A stretch of 64,000 nucleotides of DNA from Izhakiella australiensis (lineage in GTDB: Bacteria > Pseudomonadota > Gammaproteobacteria > Enterobacterales > Enterobacteriaceae), in NCBI RefSeq assembly GCF_002006995.1, contig NZ_MRUL01000020.1, forward strand, positions 1-64,000. The letters are read 5' to 3'. Within the stretch, counting starts at the first letter, position 1; each line of letters opens with the position of its first letter. Shown one piece after another: positions 35,068 to 44,695 of this stretch. Position numbers and translations under genes: made by a program. The notes under the pieces are model-generated. The model saw nothing but the letters and a program-made list of their open reading frames with translations, ran no database searches and was not told the DNA's origin.

Positions 35068-36837
35068 CTAGATGTTCGCTATCGCGTTTGCTGACAGCGC
35101 ATCGCTGGCCTGCTGCAGCTGATACATTTGCCAGTAGCGTCCCCGACGGGCCAGCAATTCTTCATGTCGTCCCTGCTCCACCGCCTGACCGTGATGCAAG
35201 ACCATAATAGCGTCAGCCTCAACAATGGTTGAAAGGCGATGGGCGATCACCACCAGCGTTGTCTTCTCACGTACCGCGCGCAGCGCCTGTTGAATAGCCT
35301 GTTCGGTGCCCGAGTCGATATTTGCCGTGGCCTCATCGAGTATCAGTATCTGCGGCGGCTCCACCAGCACCCGTGCCAGCGCCAGAAGCTGCTTTTGTCC
35401 AACGGAGAGGTTATTCCCTTGCTCTCCCAAAGGCGTATGTAAACCCTCGCTCATCGCCCGCGCCAGTTCGGCAAGCTGCACGCTCTCCAGCGCCTGCCAG
35501 ACCTGCTCTTCAGAGAGAGTCCTGCCCAGCGCGACGTTCGCGTAAAACGAATCTGCCATCACGACCGGATCCTGCTGCACCATGGCAATCCCCTGACGCA
35601 GCGCCCGATGCGAATAGTCGGCTAATGGCCGGCCAGATAATAAGATGGCACCCTGTTGCAGGGCATAATAGCCCATCATCAGGCTGGCAAGCGTACTCTT
35701 ACCGCTGCCGGTATGCCCGACCAGGGCGACGAAGCTCCTTGATGCCACGCTCAGATTAATGTGCTGTAGCACCTGATGACCGGCACGATAAGCAAAGCTC
35801 AGATCGTGAATGGCGATCTCACCGCTCAGCATTGGCCGATCATCGCCGCCATAATTCTGGCGCGGCGCGTCAATCAGCTCAAAGATTCGCTCACCGGCAA
35901 CCACCGCCTGCTGAAGCATGGATTGCTGAGTGGTCAGTTCAATCAGAGGCTCGTTAAGACGGCCAAGATAACTGATAAACGCATACAGAACCCCCACCTC
36001 TACGGAGCCCGCATGGGAAAATCCAAACAGCAGCATTAATCCGCACAGAATAAAGGCGGAAAACAGACTCAGCAGTGGCCGCAGCAAAAAGCCGTCAAGG
36101 CGCAGCGTTTGCATACGGGCAAGGTAATGAGAGCGACTCGCCTCGCCCATTCGCTCGCCAAAGCGCGCCTGCTGGCGAAATTGCTGGATGACGCTCATAC
36201 CATTAATAACTTCGTTAAAACCATTATTAATATCAGCAAGGTAGCTTCTGACGCGCCGGGCGATAGGCGTACTGTAGCGTTGATAAATCAACATCACCGT
36301 CAGCACCAGCGGGAAAATGGTCAGCGCAATAAACGCCATGCGCCAGTCAAGACTGAACATCGCGATCAGCATCGCGCCGATCAGCGCCGCGCTGCGTAAT
36401 ACCGTCGCGACGACGGTGACATACAGATCCCTTATCACTTCGGTATCGTTGGTGACGCGGGAAATAATCTGCCCTACAGGCTGCCTGTCAAACGTGCTTA
36501 ACGGCTGGCGCAAAGCCGCGTCCATGACGTCGCTACGCAGGCGCTGCACCACGCCAACCGCCACCTGGTTAAACAGCAGCGACTGACCATAGTGCAACAG
36601 CGCCGCCAGTGCCTGCAGCAGCACAAACGCAGAAAAAATACCGACAACCAGCCCGACTGGCATGCGTCGTTGCGCAACCATGTTATCGATAAAATAGCTG
36701 ATTAAAACCGGTCCAAGGACCTCTGCGCCAGCAGCGATCCACAGCATCAGCACCGCTTTCATCATCGGCTTGCGCCAGGGGGAGCTGTAACCAAGCAGGC
36801 GACGTAGCGTTGGCCAAAGGTGAACAACATTAGCCAT
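35068..36837 (-). CDS. mdlB: Multidrug-type ABC exporter half-transporter MdlB
   Basis: A 589-residue half-transporter: six membrane helices in the N-terminal half, then the ATPase with Walker [10 protein letters not shown], signature LSVGQKQ and Walker B ILILDEAT. It pairs with MdlA. The substrate of MdlAB is not established. The start at 36837 ([15 protein letters not shown]) overlaps the mdlA stop by 8 bp, as in E. coli. The final third of the membrane domain contains [19 protein letters not shown], typical of the family. Downstream is the glnK promoter region with no clear intervening terminator. Confidence 0.94.
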   Translation of the reverse strand: MANVVHLWPTLRRLLGYSSPWRKPMMKAVLMLWIAAGAEVLGPVLISYFIDNMVAQRRMPVGLVVGIFSAFVLLQALAALLHYGQSLLFNQVAVGVVQRLRSDVMDAALRQPLSTFDRQPVGQIISRVTNDTEVIRDLYVTVVATVLRSAALIGAMLIAMFSLDWRMAFIALTIFPLVLTVMLIYQRYSTPIARRVRSYLADINNGFNEVINGMSVIQQFRQQARFGERMGEASRSHYLARMQTLRLDGFLLRPLLSLFSAFILCGLMLLFGFSHAGSVEVGVLYAFISYLGRLNEPLIELTTQQSMLQQAVVAGERIFELIDAPRQNYGGDDRPMLSGEIAIHDLSFAYRAGHQVLQHINLSVASRSFVALVGHTGSGKSTLASLMMGYYALQQGAILLSGRPLADYSHRALRQGIAMVQQDPVVMADSFYANVALGRTLSEEQVWQALESVQLAELARAMSEGLHTPLGEQGNNLSVGQKQLLALARVLVEPPQILILDEATANIDSGTEQAIQQALRAVREKTTLVVIAHRLSTIVEADAIMVLHHGQAVEQGRHEELLARRGRYWQMYQLQQASDALSANAIANI

Positions 36838-38596
36838 GGTACTGCTCCTCGTCACTTTCATCGTCCAACGCTGCTTCTAGCTGTTGATAGCGATACATAT
36901 CCTGATACCAGCCTGACTGCTGACTGAGCTGGCTGTGGGTTCCGCGCTGCGCCACGGCCCCTGTTTTCAATACCAGCGTCTCATTCGCCTCCACTAACGC
37001 CGACAGCCGGTGCGCGCTGATAATCAGCGTTTTTCCACTCCCCCAGCGCCGAAGGTTGTGCAGGATCTGATGCTCGGTCCGGCCGTCTACCGCCGATAAA
37101 GCATCGTCAAGGATCAGAATTTCTGTATTAAGCAGCAGCGCCCTGGCAATCGAAATTCGCTGCTTCTGCCCGCCCGACAACATCACGCCGCGCTCGCCAA
37201 CTTCGGTTTCATATCCCTGCGGCAGGCGCAAAATATCATCATGAACGCTCGCCAGCTGAGCGGCATGCTCAATCTCCTGCCGGCTGGCGCCGGGGTGGCC
37301 AAGCGCAATGTTATTCGCCACCGTATCGGAAAACAGAAAGGGCGTCTGGTTAACCACCGCCAAACGAGCACGCCAGCTATCCAGCCGGAAACGCGTTAAT
37401 GACTCACCGTGAAAGCGAATATCGCCGTGCTCAATATCAAAATGGCGCTGAATCAAACTCAGCAGCGTGCTTTTTCCGCTACCGGTGGGCCCGCACAACC
37501 CCAGCATCTGCCCCGGCTTGAGATTAACATCCAGCTGGCTTAACACCGTCTGGCGGCTCCCGGGATAGTTAAACTGACGAATCGCAATCTGCAGCAACCC
37601 GCGCCCTTCGGGTAGGGTGCTGGCGCCATCAACCACGGTGGGCGCCTCAGCCAGCAATGCCTGAATGCGCGTCCAGGCCGCGCTGCCGCGTTCAACGATA
37701 TTGAACATCCACGCCAGCGCCAGCATCGGCCAGATCATCAAGCCCAGGTACATCACGAAGCTGGTAAGCTGCCCAAGGGTTAAGGTTCCCTGCCATACCA
37801 TCCAGCTACCGCCGCCAACGGCCAGTAAATTTGATAAACCAACCGCCAGATAAATGGTCGGATCAAAGCGGGCATCGACCCGCGCCACGCGCATATTCTT
37901 TGCTCCGGTATCGCGGGCGATCGCGGTAAATTTTTCTGACTGGTGATCTTCGAGGCCAAACGCTTTAATCATGCGGATACTGGTCAGACTTTCCTGGGCT
38001 TGATCGTTTAGCGAAGAGAACGCCGCCTGCGCGGTTTTAAAACGCTGATGCAGCTGCTCACCGTAGCGATTGATGATCAACGCCATTACCGGCATGGGTA
38101 GCAGCGACAGCAGCGTCAGCTGCCAGCTAATCGAGGTACTCATTACCAGCAGTACCATGATGCCCATCACCAGTGAATCCACCAGCGTCAACACACCTTC
38201 TCCGGCAGCAAAAACCACCCGATCAACGTCATTGGTGGCCCTGGCAATAAGATCACCGGTACGGTGTCGCAAATAGAAAGCAGGATGCTGGCGGCTCAAC
38301 TGACGATAGAAATCTTCCCGCAGTTCCACCGCCAGCTGATAGGATGCGCCGAACAGCAATATACGCCAGAAATAGCGCAGCAAATAGGTTACCAGCGCGG
38401 CCAGCAGCATAATGCCGATCCACATTAGCAGCGTACTGCTGGTCATGCGCTGTTGGGTAATTCCGTCAACAATGACCCCAACCAGTTTAGGCGGAATGAG
38501 CTGGAGCAGAGCAATAACCACCAGTAGCGATACCGCGCCGAGATAGCGGCGCCATTCGCGCAGGAAAAAATGACGAAGCTGACTGAACAGTCTCAC
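36830..38596 (-). CDS. mdlA: ABC exporter half-transporter MdlA
   Basis: A 588-residue half-transporter, the partner of MdlB. The membrane domain opens [20 protein letters not shown]. The ATPase has Walker A GPTGSGKS and signature [11 protein letters not shown] with Walker [10 protein letters not shown] (Asp-Asp-Ala, so the catalytic Glu is replaced by Asp, the degenerate site of this heterodimer). The GTG at 38596 is chosen because it matches the E. coli N-terminus and follows GAGG by 7 nt; a TTG two codons upstream (38602) is the alternative. It lies downstream of decR. Confidence 0.94.
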   Translation of the reverse strand: MRLFSQLRHFFLREWRRYLGAVSLLVVIALLQLIPPKLVGVIVDGITQQRMTSSTLLMWIGIMLLAALVTYLLRYFWRILLFGASYQLAVELREDFYRQLSRQHPAFYLRHRTGDLIARATNDVDRVVFAAGEGVLTLVDSLVMGIMVLLVMSTSISWQLTLLSLLPMPVMALIINRYGEQLHQRFKTAQAAFSSLNDQAQESLTSIRMIKAFGLEDHQSEKFTAIARDTGAKNMRVARVDARFDPTIYLAVGLSNLLAVGGGSWMVWQGTLTLGQLTSFVMYLGLMIWPMLALAWMFNIVERGSAAWTRIQALLAEAPTVVDGASTLPEGRGLLQIAIRQFNYPGSRQTVLSQLDVNLKPGQMLGLCGPTGSGKSTLLSLIQRHFDIEHGDIRFHGESLTRFRLDSWRARLAVVNQTPFLFSDTVANNIALGHPGASRQEIEHAAQLASVHDDILRLPQGYETEVGERGVMLSGGQKQRISIARALLLNTEILILDDALSAVDGRTEHQILHNLRRWGSGKTLIISAHRLSALVEANETLVLKTGAVAQRGTHSQLSQQSGWYQDMYRYQQLEAALDDESDEEQYHG

Positions 38597-38623
38597 AAAC
38601 AAACCTCAATGATCGGGCAAAAC

Positions 38624-39106
38624 TCAGGCTTCACGCGCCAACACGGGTAGCGCAGTCGTGTATTTTATTTCCTCCATAGCAAAACTGGAAGTCACGTCAA
38701 TCAGCCCGGAAACGCTATTTAGCAGCTTTTTATAAAATGCATCATAGCTCTTCATATCCGCCACCTGAACATGCAGTAAATAGTCGTACTCGCCTGCCAT
38801 ACGATAAAAGGCCATCACTTCCGGCATTATTTGTACGGCGTCGACAAACTGCTTGTACCACTCCCGACTATGCTGCTGCGTTTTAATCATCATAAATGCC
38901 GTGAGCGACAGTCCGAGCTTTTCGTTATTAAGCAACGCGACTTTACTGCGAATATAGCCCTCATCTTCCAGACGCTTAAGGCGCTTCCAGCAAGGGGTCG
39001 TCGTCAGATGCACCGCATCCGCCAGCGCCTGCAGCGATAGCATGCAATCCTTCTGTAACAGATTTAGCAGCATTAAGTCTTTATCATCAAGGTTATTTAT
39101 TGGCAA
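38624..39106 (-). CDS. decR: Lrp/AsnC-family regulator DecR
   Basis: A 160-residue regulator. Its N-terminus is a winged helix ([30 protein letters not shown]), followed by an Asp-rich effector domain with KYTTALPV at the end. It closely follows E. coli DecR (YbaO), a cysteine-responsive activator of cysteine desulfidase genes. E. coli DecR controls yhaOM, which are not adjacent here. Its neighbour on the divergent side is an EamA transporter 103 bp away, so that transporter is a candidate local target. It is followed by mdlA on the same strand after 27 bp. Confidence 0.9.
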   Translation of the reverse strand: MPINNLDDKDLMLLNLLQKDCMLSLQALADAVHLTTTPCWKRLKRLEDEGYIRSKVALLNNEKLGLSLTAFMMIKTQQHSREWYKQFVDAVQIMPEVMAFYRMAGEYDYLLHVQVADMKSYDAFYKKLLNSVSGLIDVTSSFAMEEIKYTTALPVLAREA

Positions 39107-39209
39107 AATTTTCTCCAGACAAGGCCTTTTGCAGTGGCATTATAGTAACCTTTTCTCTCAGGTTTTAGCTAATCTTGGCAGATAAATATATACCTCAGGG
39201 ATAGCCAGA

Positions 39210-40145
39210 ATGAGCCAAAAACTTAAACGAAACCTGTTAATCAGCGGATTATTTATTGCCGTCGCATTAACATGGGGGACAACCTGGATGGCAATGAAAA
39301 TTACCGTGGCAACGGTTCCCCCGATATTTGCCACCGGCCTGCGCTTTCTCTGCGCCTCGCCGCTGCTGATAGCGCTGGCGCGCTATAAAAAAGCGCCGCT
39401 GCTATTTCCTGCCGGGCAGCGACTGTTTCAGCTCGCCGTGATGCTTTTTTATTTTGCTATTCCCTTTACGCTGATGATTTATGGCGAACGTTTTACTACC
39501 GCCAGCCTTGCGGCGATTATTTTTGCTACGATGCCGGCAGCGGTGCTTGCAGCCTCGATGATTTTTCTTGGGGAAAAAACCAGCTTCCAGCAGCTGATCG
39601 GTCTGGCAATCAGTACTGCTACGCTTTGTACTATTTTATGGCAGGAAACCCATTCCAATGGTGAGAGTTTGCTACAGGGAATTGCGGCTCTGGTCGCCGC
39701 CGTGCTCATTCACGCCACGATGTACGTGCAGTGTAAGAAGCGATGCGCAGGTATTTCTGTACTGAGCTACAATGCGTTGCCCTGCCTGGGGGCGGGCGTT
39801 TTACTGACTCTGACAGGGCTAAGCGAAGCCCCCGACTTCGGCCGCTTTGCACCGCAGGCCCTGCTGGCGATTGGCTATCTGGGCGTGGTGGCCGGCGTTG
39901 GCGGCATCCTGTGCTATTTTGCGTTGCAGCAGTTTGCTAAACCTTTTCAGGCATCGCTGGTGTTTCTGGTTTTCCCGCTGGTCGCCATCGCACTTGAGAA
40001 CCAGCTAAGCGGCAACAGCATCAGCCCGGATTCACTGCTGCTGCTAATCCCCTTTCTATCAGGGATCCTGCTGACCCTTTACCGCGGCCCGGCTCGCCGT
40101 CCACAGGCTGCTGCTGCAGGCAATCGCTCACGGCAGACCAGCTAG
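39210..40145 (+). CDS. EamA (DMT) family transporter
   Basis: A 311-residue inner-membrane protein with about ten hydrophobic segments in two EamA repeats, the first starting LFIAVALTWGTTWMAMK and the second near GIAALVAAVLIHATM. Members export amino acids or metabolites, and the exact substrate is not shown by the sequence. It is not at this position in E. coli K-12. It is divergent from the DecR-like regulator, which suggests a cysteine-linked role, but this is inference. A terminator lies downstream on the other strand and serves cof. Confidence 0.85.
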   Translation: MSQKLKRNLLISGLFIAVALTWGTTWMAMKITVATVPPIFATGLRFLCASPLLIALARYKKAPLLFPAGQRLFQLAVMLFYFAIPFTLMIYGERFTTASLAAIIFATMPAAVLAASMIFLGEKTSFQQLIGLAISTATLCTILWQETHSNGESLLQGIAALVAAVLIHATMYVQCKKRCAGISVLSYNALPCLGAGVLLTLTGLSEAPDFGRFAPQALLAIGYLGVVAGVGGILCYFALQQFAKPFQASLVFLVFPLVAIALENQLSGNSISPDSLLLLIPFLSGILLTLYRGPARRPQAAAAGNRSRQTS

Positions 40146-40157
40146 TCTGCCAGCCAT

Positions 40158-40181
40158 AAAAAAACCGGGCATCCTGCCCGG
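40158..40181 (-). terminator. Terminator of cof
   Basis: CCGGGCA / TGCCCGG arms with loop TCC lie 17 bp past the cof stop. On the minus strand seven T residues follow directly (plus-strand A run 40158-40164), a standard rho-independent terminator. Confidence 0.88.
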
Positions 40182-40197
40182 CTCACTGGAAAGTGCC

Positions 40198-41019
40198 TCA
40201 ATATTCGGGGGAATAGGCGAGGTGTGGTGTGCTCAGCCAGTGATTAAGAAAATGCGACACGCCCTGTGTCGCGCAGGTACCAATGACCGGCAGGTGCGGC
40301 AGGGCAGCTTTTAGCTGGTGCATCGCGTTGCCCATGACATACCCCTTTCCTACCCGGGCAAGCATTTCACGGTCATTCATGGCATCACCAAACGCCATGC
40401 ATTCGTGCAGCGTAAAACCGAGGGATGTTGCCAGCCGGCTCAGCGCCTCGCCCTTGTTGCAGGACAGCGGTAAGACCTCAAGACATTCCCATGCGGAGAA
40501 GCAAAGATGCACCCGCTCACTAAGCGCCTCTCGTAGCCGCGCTTTTAGCTGGCACAGTTCGCCATGCTCACCAATAAAGCACAGCTTCGTCACCTGGTGC
40601 GCCGGCAGCTTTCTCAGATCCATCAGCTGGTAGCTGAACCCGCTGGCGCGATGAGCGTAAAGCAGCGCTGGCAGCTCATGGGAGGTGAACCATCCGCAAT
40701 CGTTAAACGCGTGCAGCGTCGCCGCTGTATTCCAGTTAGCATGAATGACCTCTTCCGCCACGTCGGGTGGCAGGTCAGCGGCGAAATGCACCTTGCCTTC
40801 GCTATCATGAATACGGGTGCCATTACCGGTAATTAGCCAGGCGTTAAGCGCCAGCGGCGCGATTTGCGGCTGCATATCAAGGTAGTGCCGCCCGGTGGCG
40901 AAAGTGACGGCGATCTGTTTTTTTTGCAAGGCGCGCAGCGTTGCCAGCGTCGCTTCCCCCAGGGTATGAGTGGGTAACAATAAAGTGCCGTCCATATCAA
41001 AAGCGGCAAGGCGGGCCAT
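40198..41019 (-). CDS. cof: HMP-PP phosphatase Cof (HAD family)
   Basis: A 273-residue type IIB HAD phosphatase (E. coli 272). The nucleophile motif DMDGTLL (D8, D10) is at the N-terminus; the C-terminal motif GDAMNDREM carries the Mg-binding aspartates. E. coli Cof hydrolyses HMP-PP, a thiamin precursor. The ATG at 41019 gives [12 protein letters not shown], matching the family. It diverges from ybaE, with a 91-bp control region between. Confidence 0.94.
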   Translation of the reverse strand: MARLAAFDMDGTLLLPTHTLGEATLATLRALQKKQIAVTFATGRHYLDMQPQIAPLALNAWLITGNGTRIHDSEGKVHFAADLPPDVAEEVIHANWNTAATLHAFNDCGWFTSHELPALLYAHRASGFSYQLMDLRKLPAHQVTKLCFIGEHGELCQLKARLREALSERVHLCFSAWECLEVLPLSCNKGEALSRLATSLGFTLHECMAFGDAMNDREMLARVGKGYVMGNAMHQLKAALPHLPVIGTCATQGVSHFLNHWLSTPHLAYSPEY

Positions 41020-41110
41020 AATTTTTCCTGCATCTGATTTACACCACGCTAGTATTGAACGATATTTACGGAACTAATAGTGTCAACATTAAAAAAAATG
41101 TTCCGTATTT

Positions 41111-42799
41111 ATGCGACAACTTCAGCGTCTCAACCAGTATTTACGCCTCTGGCAACTCAGAGAAGGCGCCAGTCAGTCCACCAGCGTTGCCGCCATGGCG
41201 CAAGCCTGCATCTGCAGCGAGCGTCATATGCGTACGCTGCTGTCGCGCTGGCAGCAGTTTGGCTGGGCAGAATGGCAGGCGGCGGCGGGCAGAGGCAAAC
41301 GTGGTACGCTGCTTTTTTACCATCATCCGGAAGCATTGCGTGCAGAGCTGCTGCGTGAGGAGCTGGATCGCGGACAGGCACAAAATGCGCTGGCGCTGGC
41401 GCAGGTTGATCCGACAAAGCTGGAGAAGTTACTGTCGCCGCTCATGGGCGGACAATGGCTTAACAACCGGCCAACCTTACGGATACCCTATTACCGCGCC
41501 CTTGGAACCTTAGATCCGTTAACGCTGAGCGGACGGGCGGAACAGCAGCTTGCCAGCCAGCTCCATGCCGGACTAACCCGCTTTGTTAATAACCGTGCCG
41601 TGCCGGATATGGCGCACCACTGGCAGCAGAGCGCGGATGGACTAACCTGGCATTTTTATCTGCGTCCGCAGCTCCACTGGCATAACGGAGAAAGCATTGA
41701 TGGCGGGCAACTGCTAGCCAGGCTACAGGCAATTTTGCAATCGCTCACCGGCCAGCGTCTGCTTGACTGCGTAAGCGAGGTTTCGCTACCGCACGCGCTT
41801 TGCCTGCGATTTCAATTGCGCTGTCCTGATAACTGGCTGGCTCACCGCCTTGCCTCCGTCCCCTGCTTCATGGCTCATCCCACCCAGCCTCAGGTTGGCG
41901 CAGGTCCGTTTCGCCTGACCAGCTTTTCCGATGCACTGGTCAGGCTGGAAAGCCATAGCCAGTACCATCTCAGGCACCCGCTGGTCGAAACGGTTGAATA
42001 CTGGATAACGCCCGGTCTGTTTGATCGGACGCTGGGCACCAGCTGTCGCCATCCGGTACAAATTGCCATTGGTAACGAATACGAGCTGAATGCGCTACGC
42101 CCGGTTGAACGTAGCATCAGCCTCGGCTTTTGCTATATGGCGTTGCGGCACCATACTGGTTTCAGCGCCGCGCAGGCCCGGTCGCTATTGCGGGTGCTGA
42201 CCGAAGCGCGCCTGATCGAACACCTGCCCCTGGAAGAGGGATTGATTACGCCAACCCACGCCATGTTGCCAGGCTGGCCGGTCCCTCCGCTTGAAGGCGA
42301 GGAAGCGCCGCTGCCGCCAGCGCTTAAACTGCATTATCATCTGCCCGTAGAGCTACATGCTATGGCTGAGGCGCTACGTGAGGCACTTGCCGCACGCGGC
42401 TGCCAGCTTGAGGTGTATTTCCATCCGGAGAAAAACTGGCTCAACCATACGGGGCTGGGGGAAGCCGACATTATTATGGGCGATCGTCTGATTGGCGAAG
42501 CGCCCGAATTTACCCTCGAAAGCTGGCTTCGCCTTGATCCTCTGTGGCCAGCGGTACTGGGAGACGCGGGCTGGCAGCAGCTGCTGCTAACGCTACAGCG
42601 TATTCAGCGCCATGAGAATGAAGGCAGGCGCTGCGATGAACTAAGCCAGGCGTTACAAAAATTAATGGCCGCGGCGATCGTCACTCCGCTCTTTAACTAT
42701 CGCTATCAGGTCAGCGCCCCGCCCGGCGTGCAGGGTATTCATCTGAACGCCTGGGGATGGTTTGATTTCACCCGCGCATGGATACCGCCGCCAACATAA
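41111..42799 (+). CDS. ybaE: SgrR-like transcriptional regulator YbaE
   Basis: A 562-residue protein (E. coli 566). The N-terminal DNA-binding domain has SERHMRTLLSRWQQFGW as its helix-turn-helix, as in SgrR-type proteins. The rest is a solute-binding-protein fold (family 5, oligopeptide-type): LRIPYYRALGTLDPLT, GLTWHFYLRPQLHWHNGE and the closing SAPPGVQGIHLNAWGW (split only by length limits). The bound ligand is unknown. No signal peptide exists, so it is cytosolic. It diverges from cof, and queC follows on the same strand after 63 bp. Confidence 0.92.
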   Translation: MRQLQRLNQYLRLWQLREGASQSTSVAAMAQACICSERHMRTLLSRWQQFGWAEWQAAAGRGKRGTLLFYHHPEALRAELLREELDRGQAQNALALAQVDPTKLEKLLSPLMGGQWLNNRPTLRIPYYRALGTLDPLTLSGRAEQQLASQLHAGLTRFVNNRAVPDMAHHWQQSADGLTWHFYLRPQLHWHNGESIDGGQLLARLQAILQSLTGQRLLDCVSEVSLPHALCLRFQLRCPDNWLAHRLASVPCFMAHPTQPQVGAGPFRLTSFSDALVRLESHSQYHLRHPLVETVEYWITPGLFDRTLGTSCRHPVQIAIGNEYELNALRPVERSISLGFCYMALRHHTGFSAAQARSLLRVLTEARLIEHLPLEEGLITPTHAMLPGWPVPPLEGEEAPLPPALKLHYHLPVELHAMAEALREALAARGCQLEVYFHPEKNWLNHTGLGEADIIMGDRLIGEAPEFTLESWLRLDPLWPAVLGDAGWQQLLLTLQRIQRHENEGRRCDELSQALQKLMAAAIVTPLFNYRYQVSAPPGVQGIHLNAWGWFDFTRAWIPPPT

Positions 42800-42862
42800 T
42801 CCGACTGGGCTTTCTTCGTCGCTGGCGCTACCATACGCGCCTGAATGAAGAGGAGCGAATAT

Positions 42863-43558
42863 ATGAAACGTGCGGTCGTGGTTTTTAGCGGGGGTCAGGA
42901 CTCAACGACCTGTCTGATTCAGGCGCTGAAACAATATGATGACGTCCACTGCATCACCTTTGACTACGGTCAGCGGCATCGGGCCGAAATTGATACCGCC
43001 AGGCAATTAAGTCAACAGCTGGGCGCCAGCGCGCATAAAGTGCTGGACGTTACCCTGCTCAATGAGCTGGCAATCAGCAGCCTGACACGCGATAACATCC
43101 CGGTGCCGGATTACGATCCTGATGCCAGCGGCCTGCCCAGCACCTTCGTTCCCGGTCGTAACATCCTGTTTCTGACGCTCTCTGCTATTTATGCCTATCA
43201 GGTCAACGCCGAAGCGGTGATTACTGGCGTGTGTGAAACGGACTTTTCCGGCTATCCTGATTGCCGCGATGAATTCGTAAAGGCGCTGAATCATGCCGTT
43301 GAACTGGGGATGGCGCGCCCGGTGCGTTTTGAAACGCCGCTGATGTGGCTTAACAAGGCAGAAACCTGGGCGCTGGCCGACTACTGGCAGCGACTCGATT
43401 TAGTCCGCAAGCAAACCCTTACCTGCTATAACGGTATCCAGGGCGATGGCTGCGGCGAATGCGCCGCCTGTCACCTGCGCGCCAACGGTTTACAACAGTA
43501 TCAGCAGGCACCCGCCGCCGTTATGCAGGCAATGAAAAGCAAAACCGGCCTCGCCTGA
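42863..43558 (+). CDS. queC: 7-cyano-7-deazaguanine synthase QueC
   Basis: QueC converts 7-carboxy-7-deazaguanine to preQ0 with ATP and ammonia in queuosine synthesis. The 231 residues match E. coli. The PP-loop SGGQDSTTC is at 9-17, and the C-terminal zinc site is [18 protein letters not shown] with its four cysteines. The ATG at 42863 ([11 protein letters not shown]) follows GAGGAGCG. A terminator hairpin includes the stop codon. Confidence 0.96.
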   Translation: MKRAVVVFSGGQDSTTCLIQALKQYDDVHCITFDYGQRHRAEIDTARQLSQQLGASAHKVLDVTLLNELAISSLTRDNIPVPDYDPDASGLPSTFVPGRNILFLTLSAIYAYQVNAEAVITGVCETDFSGYPDCRDEFVKALNHAVELGMARPVRFETPLMWLNKAETWALADYWQRLDLVRKQTLTCYNGIQGDGCGECAACHLRANGLQQYQQAPAAVMQAMKSKTGLA

Positions 43559-43567
43559 GGCCGGTTT
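43542..43567 (+). terminator. Hairpin spanning the queC stop codon
   Basis: Perfect 11-bp arms AAACCGGCCTC / GAGGCCGGTTT with loop GCCT. The stop codon TGA (43556-43558) straddles the loop and the 3' arm, so the arm starts in coding sequence. Only TTT follows directly; the site is between queC and convergent fadM and may serve both. Confidence 0.75.
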
Positions 43568-43586
43568 CGCCACAGCGGGGGCTAAA

Positions 43587-44000
43587 CTACACGGCCTCGC
43601 GTGATTTGACCATACTGCTGAGCCGCTGCTTCAACTCGCCTTCAATGGGCAGCGCTTTATGGGTTTTCAGATCGATACAGGCAAAAGTCAGCCTGGCATC
43701 GGTTACCACTTCACCACCGGGTGACAGCGTGACCGTCTGGCTGATGACACCGCTGCGCCCGCCAAACTCAACCAGTTCGCTTGCTACGTTCAGCACATCC
43801 CCCAATACTGCCGGACGGCGATAGTTAATATTGATGTTGACCACCACAAAGCCATAGTGGTTTTCCTGCAGCCAGTGGAAAGCATCCTCCTGCTCCAGCC
43901 ACGCCCAGCGCGCTTCCTCCAAAAACTCCAGATAGCGGGCGTTATTGACGTGCTGATAAACATCAAGATGATAGCCTCTGACTTTAATCGTTGTTTGCAT
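43587..44000 (-). CDS. fadM: Long-chain acyl-CoA thioesterase FadM (YbaW)
   Basis: A 137-residue single hot-dog thioesterase (E. coli FadM 132). The catalytic Asp is D13 in RGYHLDVYQHVNNARYLEF, the 4HBT-type pattern in which Asp precedes a Gln/His. FadM hydrolyses 3,5-tetradecadienoyl-CoA-type products of fatty acid breakdown. It converges on queC and lies downstream of ybaV in transcription order on the other side. Confidence 0.92.
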   Translation of the reverse strand: MQTTIKVRGYHLDVYQHVNNARYLEFLEEARWAWLEQEDAFHWLQENHYGFVVVNININYRRPAVLGDVLNVASELVEFGGRSGVISQTVTLSPGGEVVTDARLTFACIDLKTHKALPIEGELKQRLSSMVKSREAV

Positions 44001-44101
44001 TATCCTGGCTCCGGTTAAAGGTCACACCAACTGGTATGACCTCTAATCCTGGCAGCCTTATTGTGTAAGTCCACACTGCCAGTAACGCGATGGGAGCACG
44101 A

Positions 44102-44449
44102 TCACAGCTTCAGATTTGCCAGGTTTCGTTTCAGCAGCGCCTCACCAATACCGGGAACTTCACTTAATTGCTCAATTGCCGTGAACGGACCGTATTGCTT
44201 GCGGTAGCTGACTATCGCTTCCGCCTTCCTTAGCCCCACACCGTTAAGCACCTTCGCCAGCTCTGACGCGCTAGCCTGGTTGATACTGACTTTTTCGCCA
44301 TTTACAGCGCCGCCTTTATCAACCGTCTTTTCCACCCGTGCCGGCGACCTGGCGGGTTCAGCTGATTTTGGCGTTTCAGCCAGCGCATGCCCTACGCCTG
44401 CAGTCAGCAGGCCACTAAAAATAATCGCGTAATACCATGATTTTTCCAT
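44102..44449 (-). CDS. ybaV: ComEA-like helix-hairpin-helix protein YbaV
   Basis: A 115-residue secreted or periplasmic protein (E. coli about 123). The signal peptide ends near GVGHALA. The C-terminal 70 residues form a ComEA-type helix-hairpin-helix DNA-binding domain (SINQASASELAKVLNGVGLRKAEAIVSYRK, two helices around GVG). The DNA-uptake role is known only for naturally competent relatives; here it is inference. It lies 102 bp after the fadM start on the same strand and converges with nothing; ppiD lies 246 bp upstream. Confidence 0.9.
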   Translation of the reverse strand: MEKSWYYAIIFSGLLTAGVGHALAETPKSAEPARSPARVEKTVDKGGAVNGEKVSINQASASELAKVLNGVGLRKAEAIVSYRKQYGPFTAIEQLSEVPGIGEALLKRNLANLKL

Positions 44450-44633
44450 ACCTTCTCTCCTTGTTTGTCACGGTGCAGTCAGCGTAACCAGCCGGCGAAA
44501 GTGCAACAACATGGCTATTGCAGCGATGGAAAACATGCCGAAAATAAAGCTTCAGCGTGCAGCAAACTCATTTAATGTTGCGAAGGCGCGCGCAATATCT
44601 GGCTGCGGAGCAGGGAGAACAGAAAAAACGGCA

Positions 44634-44667
44634 ATAAAAAAGGCCGGGCAATTTCTTGCTCCGGCCT
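44634..44667 (-). terminator. Terminator of ppiD
   Basis: AGGCCGG / CCGGCCT arms with an extra inner GCAA/TTGC pair, 29 bp after the ppiD stop. On the minus strand a T-rich run (plus-strand ATAAAAA) follows, giving a normal rho-independent terminator. Confidence 0.85.
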
Positions 44668-44695
44668 TTTAGTTAGCTAATTAGCAGACTGGTGG

